From positions 186,001-250,000 of the forward strand of contig NZ_CALPBZ010000006.1 of NCBI RefSeq assembly GCF_943181415.1: DNA of 64,000 nucleotides, in the 5' to 3' direction. The position numbers and the translations under genes are program-made. Below, one piece after another: positions 58,828 through 64,000 of this stretch (position 1 is the first letter of the stretch; every line of letters starts with the position of its first letter). The notes beneath the pieces are model-generated. The model was given only the letters and a program-made list of their open reading frames with translations. It was not told where the DNA came from and searched no databases. Source of the DNA: Microbacterium sp. Marseille-Q6648. Its GTDB lineage: Bacteria > Actinomycetota > Actinomycetes > Actinomycetales > Microbacteriaceae.

Positions 58828-60107
58828 GCGGTGACCTCGCTTCTTTCGCGCACGGGGAGGGCTGCGGAACTGACGGCACGGGTCGCGACGACCATGCCGT
58901 TTCGGACGACGACCCGGTCGGGTGCGCGCTCGGCAAGCGCTTCGGCGACCGAGCCCGCGCGGACGAGGAGCATGTCGGCGGTGTCGCCGGCCCGGCCGTG
59001 GGCGTCGGGCAGCCCGAGCAATCCGCGTCCGGACGACACCACCTGCCACGCCGCCCGTGGCGGGAGGTGGCCGGCGAGGACGAGCGCTGCAGCGACATCG
59101 ACCATGTCGCCGTTGCCGAGGGGGTTGAACGGGTCCTGCACGTTGTCGCCCCCCGCTGCGAGGTCCACGCCCGCCTCGAGGATGGCCGCGAGCGGCGGGA
59201 GGGCCCGCGGCGTGGCGACGGGATGCTCCCAGCCCTGCAGATAGAGGTTCGTGAGGGGGTTGGTGACGATGCTGACCTTCGCCGACGCGGCCAGTTCGAG
59301 CACGGCGGCCAGGGTGTCGGCGGGCTGCACCGCCAGGCTGACGCAGTGGCCCGCGGAGCGGGTCATGTGCGCCGGCCAGTCCGCGGTGCGCCGGGCGAGG
59401 TGGGCTAGGTCGAGGGAGGCGGCGTTGAGAGTCTCGTCCGTGTGCAGGTCGATGCCGATCCCCGCGGCCTCGGCGTGCGCGGCTGCTCGCTCGATCTCGG
59501 CGCGGGGGTCCTCACTCAGGTGAGGGGCGGCGCCCACGAGGTCGGCGCCGAGCGCGATGGCGTCGCGGATGAGACCGTCGTCGGTGAACTGGCCGTGCAT
59601 CGCGACGACCTGCAGGTCGACGAGCCCGCCGTACGCGGCCCGCGCGTCGATGACGGCACGCAGACCGCGCAGCGGATCGGGTCCCTCGTGATAGTTCACG
59701 TGGGTGCGGACGGCCGTGACCCCGGACCGCAGCGCCGCGTCGAGCTGGCGACGCGCGTGGGCGGCGATCTGCTCCTCGCGAAGCGTCGCGCCGTGCTGCT
59801 GCCAGCACGCCACCGCATCCTCCAGCGATCCCTCGGGCTCGCCGAACATGCGCCAGGTGTAGGCCTTGTCGATGTGGGCGTGCAGGTCAGCGGCCGGCGG
59901 GAGCAGCATCCAGCCGTCGGCATCGATGTCCGCGCCGCCGTCATCGAGTCGCGGCGCCGCCGTCAGGGCGCCGTCTGTCACGGTGCCATCTGTCACGATG
60001 CCGTCGGCGATGCCGAGGGTGACGGCGGTGCCGTCCGGCAGCCTGACGCCGCGGAGTCGGCCGATCTGCTGCCCGGGCGCCAGATCTGCGGGGCGGATGG
60101 GGAGCAT
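58824..60107 (-). CDS. Amidohydrolase, cytosine-deaminase (CodA) type
   Basis: A 427-residue amidohydrolase closest in motif order to CodA/isoguanine deaminases: PAADLHAHIDKAYTW (metal His pair), GIDLHTDET (metal His and catalytic Glu), MTRSAGHCVSLA, IVTNPLTNLYLQGWE and AAGGDNVQDPFNP (metal Asp). All ligands are intact. The ATG at 60107 has AAAGG upstream; a longer frame to 60818 lies antisense to the reductase and is rejected. It heads the third importer operon, so uptake and deamination of a cytosine-like base is the natural hypothesis. A weaker copy of the 30-bp operator lies upstream at 60205-60234. Confidence 0.88.
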   Translation of the reverse strand: MLPIRPADLAPGQQIGRLRGVRLPDGTAVTLGIADGIVTDGTVTDGALTAAPRLDDGGADIDADGWMLLPPAADLHAHIDKAYTWRMFGEPEGSLEDAVACWQQHGATLREEQIAAHARRQLDAALRSGVTAVRTHVNYHEGPDPLRGLRAVIDARAAYGGLVDLQVVAMHGQFTDDGLIRDAIALGADLVGAAPHLSEDPRAEIERAAAHAEAAGIGIDLHTDETLNAASLDLAHLARRTADWPAHMTRSAGHCVSLAVQPADTLAAVLELAASAKVSIVTNPLTNLYLQGWEHPVATPRALPPLAAILEAGVDLAAGGDNVQDPFNPLGNGDMVDVAAALVLAGHLPPRAAWQVVSSGRGLLGLPDAHGRAGDTADMLLVRAGSVAEALAERAPDRVVVRNGMVVATRAVSSAALPVRERSEVTA

Positions 60108-60144
60108 GAGCGCCTTTCGCGAGAGGTTCGTGGTCGTGGCATTC

Positions 60145-60161
60145 TGTTGGCGTGACCAACA
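60145..60161. promoter_or_regulatory. Inverted repeat TGTTGG-CGTGA-CCAACA
   Basis: A perfect 6-bp inverted repeat with a 5-bp spacer, 38 nt upstream of the amidohydrolase start, at a position where it could cover the promoter. The TTGGCGTGACCAA core has the spacing of GntR/FadR-type sites, but no such regulator gene is in view. Confidence 0.55.
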
Positions 60162-60204
60162 ACCGTCATTCAACGCCGGGTGTGTTTCGGCTGCGGGCGG
60201 CCCG

Positions 60205-60234
60205 TGTTGCGGACTCGTTAAGCCTGGGCTGAAC
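60205..60234. promoter_or_regulatory. Putative operator, copy 3 (degenerate)
   Basis: GTTAAGCCTGGGCTGAAC (60217-60234) has the same 6-6-6 layout as copies 1 and 2, preceded by a TGTTGCG arm at 60205. About 20 of 30 positions match copy 1. As in the other copies, the arm faces the minus-strand deaminase/ABC operon 98 nt away. Confidence 0.5.
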
Positions 60235-60293
60235 ACCTGGCCGGTGCCCGCCGGTCCGCTTAGCGTGCGATCACCACCGAATGAGGAGATTGA

Positions 60294-61280
60294 GTGAGCT
60301 ACTTCAGCGATGTCGAGCGCGACCTCGTGGTCGCCGGACGCACCGAGCTGGCGGACGGGGTCGTCGCGCTCGACCTGGTGTCGCACAACGGGCGAGACCT
60401 GCCGGCCTGGACGCCCGGCTCCCACGTGGACGTGATCTTCCCCGCACTCACAGACGCGGAGCCGCTGGAGAGGCAGTACTCGCTGTGCGGCGATCGCGGC
60501 GACCGCGGCTCCTGGCGCGTGGCGGTCCTGCGCGAGGGCGACGGCCGCGGCGGCTCGCTGCGCCTGCACGACACGGTGGCGGTGGGGGATCGGCTCCGCG
60601 TCCGCGGCCCGCGCAACCACTTTCCGTTCGATCCGGTGTCCGGGACGACGTACCGCTTCGTCGCCGGCGGGATCGGGATCACGCCGCTGACGTCGATGGT
60701 CGCTGCCGCCGATGCCGCGGGTGTCGAGTGGACGCTGGACTACGCCGGCCGGTCTCGCAGCGCGATGGCCTTCGCGCACGACCTCGTCTCGCGGCATCCC
60801 TCTCGCGTGCGCCTGCACGCCGCCGATGAGGGGTCACGACTGGACGCGGCGGCACTCGCGCGCGAGAGCGGCGGCGACACGGTCATCTACGCGTGCGGGC
60901 CCGCTCGTCTGCTCGAGGCTCTGGAGGGCGCCTTCGCGGATGCCGGGGACGACGTGCTGCACGTCGAGCGGTTCGAGGCGAAGGAGTACGGCGACCCGGT
61001 CTGGTCCGATGCCTTCGACGTCGAGCTCGCCCTGACCGGAAGCGTCGTCACGGTCTCGCCCGGGGTCTCGGTGCTGGACGCCATCCGCGAGCAATCGCCC
61101 GAGACGACGGTGCTCTCGAGTTGCCGACGCGGCACCTGCGGCACGTGCGAGGCTCCCGTCCTCGAGGGGGAGGTCGAGCACCGCGATTCGATCCTGACCC
61201 CGGTCGAGCGGGAGGAGTCGGCGGTCATGATGGTGTGCGTGTCCCGCGCGGCGTGCCCGCGCATCGTGCTCGACCTGTGA
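60294..61280 (+). CDS. Oxygenase reductase (ferredoxin-NADP reductase with C-terminal 2Fe-2S)
   Basis: A 328-residue phthalate-dioxygenase-reductase/VanB-type protein in order: FMN/FAD barrel (ERQYSLCGDRGD), NAD-binding domain (AGGIGITPLTSMV) and plant-type [2Fe-2S] ferredoxin (SSCRRGTCGTCEAPVLEGE, final Cys in MMVCVSRA). Such reductases serve Rieske oxygenases or demethylases, but no oxygenase gene is in the window. It lies between two amidohydrolase genes. The GTG at 60294 has GAGGAG 7 nt upstream, and a TAGCGT box at 60261-60266 may be the -10. Confidence 0.92.
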   Translation: MSYFSDVERDLVVAGRTELADGVVALDLVSHNGRDLPAWTPGSHVDVIFPALTDAEPLERQYSLCGDRGDRGSWRVAVLREGDGRGGSLRLHDTVAVGDRLRVRGPRNHFPFDPVSGTTYRFVAGGIGITPLTSMVAAADAAGVEWTLDYAGRSRSAMAFAHDLVSRHPSRVRLHAADEGSRLDAAALARESGGDTVIYACGPARLLEALEGAFADAGDDVLHVERFEAKEYGDPVWSDAFDVELALTGSVVTVSPGVSVLDAIREQSPETTVLSSCRRGTCGTCEAPVLEGEVEHRDSILTPVEREESAVMMVCVSRAACPRIVLDL

Positions 61281-61289
61281 GGCGGGACG

Positions 61290-62621
61290 CTATCGCCCGA
61301 GTCGTCGCTCCATCGCGGCGACGAGCTCGTCCTCGTTCGCGGTGACGAGCCGGTAGTCCCGGACGACCACGTGTCCGCCCACGATCACGTGCCGCGGGCG
61401 ACGCCCGGGAGAAGCCCACAGCAGCCCGGCGATGGGGTCGGCGACGCCGGCATCGGCGACCCCTGCGACGTCCCACACGCACGCATCGCCTCGCGCACCG
61501 GGACGCAGGTGCCCGATGTCGTCGCGGCCGAGACCGAGGGCTCCGTCCTCGGTCGCCATCGCGAGCACGGTTCGTGCGGGCAGCTGCGGCCCGACCAGAC
61601 TCGACACCTGCATCGCCAGTCGCGCGTCGGCGAGGAGATGGCCGGCGTCGTTCGAGCCGCCTCCGGAGGTGCCGAGGCCCACGACGACCCCGGCGGCGCG
61701 CAGGCGCGCGACGGGTGCCACGCCCCACCCCATCGGCACGTCGCATCCGGGCGCGTGAGTGCCCGCAACCCCCCTGTCGGCGAGAAGCTGGATCTCGGCG
61801 TCGGTTACGTCGCACAGGTGGGCGATCGTGACGTCCGGGGCCAGCCATCCCCACTCGTCGAGCAGGTCGAGGGGCCGGCGGCCGTAACGGGCGAGCGCGA
61901 TCTCGGTGTCGACCTGCTCGTTTGCCTGTGTCCGGCGGCGGAGGCCGTGACGAGCGGCGACCTCGCCCAGTGCGCGGAACGTGGCCTCGGAATCGGAGTG
62001 CACGCCGGCCGGTCCCACGGCGATCTGTCGTCGACCGTCGCCGCTCACGCCGCCGGCGTGGTCGTGGCCGAGCAGGTCCGCGACGATGGCGTCGGCGCTG
62101 CACGCGGCGAGCTCGGGGGCGTCGCGCGCCGTGCCGCGGACGAACACCAGGCGGGTGCCGAGGGTCTCGGCGGTATCGGCGATCGCGCGGGCGATCCCGA
62201 CGGTGTCACCGACGGGGTCGTCGCTGCCGGAAGGATCCGGCCAGTTCAGCTGATGGTCCGCGACGGTGGTCACTCCGGACAGCAGCGACTCGGCCAGACC
62301 AACGGCAGCGGTCGTGCGCGTGAGCGCCGCGTCGATCCCGGCGGAGGCGTAGGCCGCAGCCATCGCGGGCAGCCAGTCCCGCATGGCGGCTCCTCGCGTG
62401 CCGGGCAGGGTGCGGAATCCGGACTGGAGGAGGTGGTGATGGGCGTTGACGAGCCCGGGCGTGATCACGCACCCTCGGACGTCGAGCTCCTCCGATCCCG
62501 GGGCGCCGTGTGCGACGATCGTGCCGCCGCCGCCGATGGCCAGCTCCGCACCGTTCTCCGCGTCGGAGCTCTGCGCGCGAGGATCTACGAGGATGCGGGA
62601 GGCACCGACCAGAGTGAGCAT
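61290..62621 (-). CDS. Degenerate ATZ/TRZ-family amidohydrolase lacking metal ligands
   Basis: A 443-residue protein with the overall fold and length of the 8-oxoguanine/hydroxyatrazine hydrolase group. The first metal pair is kept (NAHHHLLQSGFRTLPG), but the second, normally H-x-H-x-x-E (HTHASE in the gene at 26 kb), reads RTQANE. The final metal Asp in GxDGxxS is Ser (GTSGGGSNDAG), and the substrate His loop reads AHLCDVTD instead of AHAVHLDD. Two of four metal ligands are therefore gone without any frameshift, and the rest of the protein is intact. It is either a non-catalytic binder or uses a different mechanism. Convergent with the reductase (10 nt apart). Confidence 0.82.
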   Translation of the reverse strand: MLTLVGASRILVDPRAQSSDAENGAELAIGGGGTIVAHGAPGSEELDVRGCVITPGLVNAHHHLLQSGFRTLPGTRGAAMRDWLPAMAAAYASAGIDAALTRTTAAVGLAESLLSGVTTVADHQLNWPDPSGSDDPVGDTVGIARAIADTAETLGTRLVFVRGTARDAPELAACSADAIVADLLGHDHAGGVSGDGRRQIAVGPAGVHSDSEATFRALGEVAARHGLRRRTQANEQVDTEIALARYGRRPLDLLDEWGWLAPDVTIAHLCDVTDAEIQLLADRGVAGTHAPGCDVPMGWGVAPVARLRAAGVVVGLGTSGGGSNDAGHLLADARLAMQVSSLVGPQLPARTVLAMATEDGALGLGRDDIGHLRPGARGDACVWDVAGVADAGVADPIAGLLWASPGRRPRHVIVGGHVVVRDYRLVTANEDELVAAMERRLGR

Positions 62622-62689
62622 CTGACGTTCGTACCACGTCCGTGTGTCAGGCGATCGACATCCCGGGGGCGCGCGCGATGCGCACGAAA

Positions 62690-62711
62690 GGCCGCCGCGA
62701 ATGCGGCGGCC
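62690..62711 (-). terminator. Rho-independent terminator of the DUF3073 gene
   Basis: GGCCGCCGC (62690-62698) pairs perfectly with GCGGCGGCC (62703-62711) over a 4-nt GAAT loop. On the minus strand the stem is followed by TTTCGT. It also separates the DUF3073 gene from the amidohydrolase gene. Confidence 0.75.
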
Positions 62712-62733
62712 GGGAGAAGGACGGACGAGGCGG

Positions 62734-62919
62734 TCAGGCTCGTTCTAGCTCGTCCTCGTCCTCGTCTTCGTACTGGTCGGCCCACTTGTCGACGAGAGCG
62801 TCGTCGTCGGTGGGGTGCCCGAGCTCACGCTCGAGCGCCGCGTAGTTGACGCTGTACGTGTCGTACTTCAACTCGCGGGCGATCTTGGTGTGCTTCGCCT
62901 TCTGACGGCCACGCCCCAT
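62734..62919 (-). CDS. DUF3073 small protein
   Basis: A 61-residue protein with basic N-terminus (MGRGRQKAKHTKIARELKY) and acidic C-terminus (WADQYEDEDEDELERA), the conserved form of DUF3073 in actinobacteria. Function unknown. GAGGGGG lies 6 nt before the ATG. It is monocistronic and ends at the hairpin at 62690-62711. The longer frame through 63567 is antisense to the stress-protein gene and not real. Confidence 0.92.
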   Translation of the reverse strand: MGRGRQKAKHTKIARELKYDTYSVNYAALERELGHPTDDDALVDKWADQYEDEDEDELERA

Positions 62920-63102
62920 GCGAGACCCCCTCATTTCACCAGTCGCGGGCTGTACGCGGGGGAATTCCGCTTCAGACAAACCCGGGCATTCACGTAATCC
63001 GGCTGCGCCGGGAAGAGTAGCATTCAGAATACCACGGTGCTCCGGCGCCCCGGCGGGGGATGTCCCAAGCCCGTGATCACGACGACGAAGGGGCGAGCGG
63101 AC

Positions 63103-63642
63103 ATGGCCGACGAGGCATACGGAGTCGATCGGGTGGTGGCCAGTGATGCCGCCACGCAGGGAGCGGTCATCGCGGGGATCATTCCGGGGCAATCGCCTCG
63201 CGTTCTGAAGGAAGCCGCCCGCTACGCCTCCCTGCTGAAGGCCCCGCTGCTGGTCGTCCACGTGGACGTCACCCGTTTCGTGACGTATGAGGACCCCGAC
63301 GGCTACGTGCATTCCGCGCCGATCGACATCGACATCTCCTCGGGAGAGACCGACCTCGTCGAGGTCCGCCGTCTCGCGGACTCGCTCCTGTCGGGACATG
63401 ATCTGCAGTGGAGCGTCCAACAGCTGGTGGGCGACCCCGCCTTGGCCATGAAGCACCTCGCCGAGAAGATCGACGCGAAGCTGCTGGTCGTCGGTACGCG
63501 CAAGCGGGGGATCGGCGAGTCGATACGGGAGTTCTTCACCGGATCGGTCGCCGCCCGCCTGGCCCACCGTCAGCCCCGGCCGATCCTCGTCGTGCCGCTG
63601 GGCGAGCCCGTGGCGGACGACGAGGAGATCTGGCCGGTCTGA
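63103..63642 (+). CDS. Universal stress protein (UspA family)
   Basis: A 179-residue single UspA domain. The ATP-binding motif is in LLVVGTRKRGIGESIREFFTGSVAARLAH (G-2x-G-9x-G(S/T) pattern) near the C-terminus, and LLKAPLLVVHVDVTRF is the second beta-strand region. The N-terminal ~35 residues before IIPGQSPRVLKEAARYAS are a short acidic extension. The ATG at 63103 has a purine-rich GAAGGGG ~13 nt upstream. Probable nucleotide-binding stress factor; the exact role is unknown. Confidence 0.9.
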   Translation: MADEAYGVDRVVASDAATQGAVIAGIIPGQSPRVLKEAARYASLLKAPLLVVHVDVTRFVTYEDPDGYVHSAPIDIDISSGETDLVEVRRLADSLLSGHDLQWSVQQLVGDPALAMKHLAEKIDAKLLVVGTRKRGIGESIREFFTGSVAARLAHRQPRPILVVPLGEPVADDEEIWPV

Positions 63643-63650
63643 CGTCGGGC

Positions 63651-64000
63651 TCAGCCCTTCACGCTGCGGATCACATCGTCGGCGAGCCGCTCCAGGTCCG
63701 CGACGAAGCGGTCCACCGTCTCGGTCGGGAGGGCACCGCCCTTGGCGACATGCGTTCGCAGGTCGGTCCGCACGCGTGCGCGGAACTCGTTCACCGCGGC
63801 ATCCGCTCGATGCAGCTGCTCGCGGCTGCGCACCTTCGGATCCTCGGGTCCGCGCGGGGCGGCGGGGCTCTCGCGCTCTTCGCGGCTGGCGGCGGCGAGG
63901 TCGGCACGAAGGCTCTTCATCGCCTCGCGCACGCTGCCGCGCACTTCGTCGGCGATGAGCCGCACGGAATCGGCGAGGTTCGCCTCGATGCCCTCGAGTT
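63651..64000 (-). CDS. Hypothetical helical protein (5' partial)
   Basis: The minus-strand frame runs from 63651 to the window edge without a stop, so the gene begins outside. The GTG at 63965 is likely internal: the residues before it (LEGIEANLADSVRLIADEVR) continue the same amphipathic helical pattern. The visible ~115 residues are Ala/Glu/Arg-rich coiled-coil with no recognised family (RADLAAASREERESPAAPRG, FRARVRTDLRTHVAKGGALP). Convergent to the universal stress gene, 8 nt apart. Confidence 0.65.
   Translation of the reverse strand, partial: LEGIEANLADSVRLIADEVRGSVREAMKSLRADLAAASREERESPAAPRGPEDPKVRSREQLHRADAAVNEFRARVRTDLRTHVAKGGALPTETVDRFVADLERLADDVIRSVKG

Noticed and set aside
59696-60162. 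Short frames inside the amidohydrolase gene and its promoter
   Set aside because: Out-of-frame shadows of the CodA-like gene.
1-64000. tRNA, rRNA or purine/guanidine riboswitch in the spacers
   Set aside because: I looked at the spacers before purS, uraA, uraD and the NCS1 gene and saw no cloverleaf, rRNA signature or purine riboswitch core. A covariance-model search could not be run.

Overview
The window is about 70% G+C, with dense, often overlapping genes, GTG starts and very frequent GGATGCCG/CGGCATCC words. This suggests an actinobacterium of the Microbacteriaceae, most like Microbacterium. That is inferred from composition and gene content; no rRNA or other phylogenetic marker is present. 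I saw no tRNA, rRNA, CRISPR array, phage or transposase gene.

Layout. (1) 1-3.4 kb: the end of an ATP-grasp/alpha-E protein gene plus a transglutaminase-like gene. (2) 3.4-30.2 kb: a purine-catabolic island. It holds uricase, HIU hydrolase and OHCU decarboxylase; an NMT1/tauT-type ABC importer; an XRE-cupin regulator; an NCS1 permease; allantoinase; a formamidase-like protein; an AtzH-amidase fusion; a PucG-type transaminase; allantoate amidohydrolase; a second ABC importer with two permeases; a fused Fe-S/molybdopterin hydroxylase with its FAD subunit; an 8-oxoguanine-deaminase-like amidohydrolase; XdhC; and a MobA-like Moco nucleotidyltransferase. Together they can take oxidised purines to urate, allantoin, allantoate, ureidoglycine and an oxalurate-type ureide. 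(3) 30.7-31.7 kb: purQ and purS. (4) 31.8-37.9 kb: a CebEFG/BglC/CebR-type cellobiose operon with three operators matching the CebR/CelR palindrome. (5) 37.9-40.8 kb: a uracil/xanthine permease and a thioredoxin/CcdA pair. (6) 40.8-49.6 kb: purC, purD, purM and purF, interspersed with small membrane proteins, a DUF559 gene and repeat-rich spacers. (7) 49.6-52.4 kb: a glycosyltransferase remnant and housekeeping genes (ArfB, YbdK-type ligase, PGPGW protein). (8) 52.4-62.6 kb: a second nitrogen-compound region. It has a PNPOx-like protein, a creatininase, an FAD oxidase, an XRE-cupin regulator, a third ABC importer, a cytosine-deaminase-like amidohydrolase, an orphan oxygenase reductase, and an amidohydrolase that has lost metal ligands. 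(9) 62.7-64 kb: DUF3073, a universal stress protein and a partial gene.

Catabolic operons are joined by 1-4 nt ATGA/GTGA/TGATG overlaps, implying translational coupling. A 30-bp imperfect palindrome core, GTTAAG-N6-CTTAAG with an outer TGTAACG arm, occurs almost unchanged upstream of both the first ABC operon and the NCS1/allantoinase operon. It flanks the XRE-cupin gene between them, and a weaker copy precedes the cytosine-deaminase/ABC operon at 60.2 kb. This points to one nucleobase/ureide regulon. Separately, eleven genes have a TANNNT-like -10 box exactly 6-7 nt before the start codon and no Shine-Dalgarno, which predicts leaderless mRNAs.
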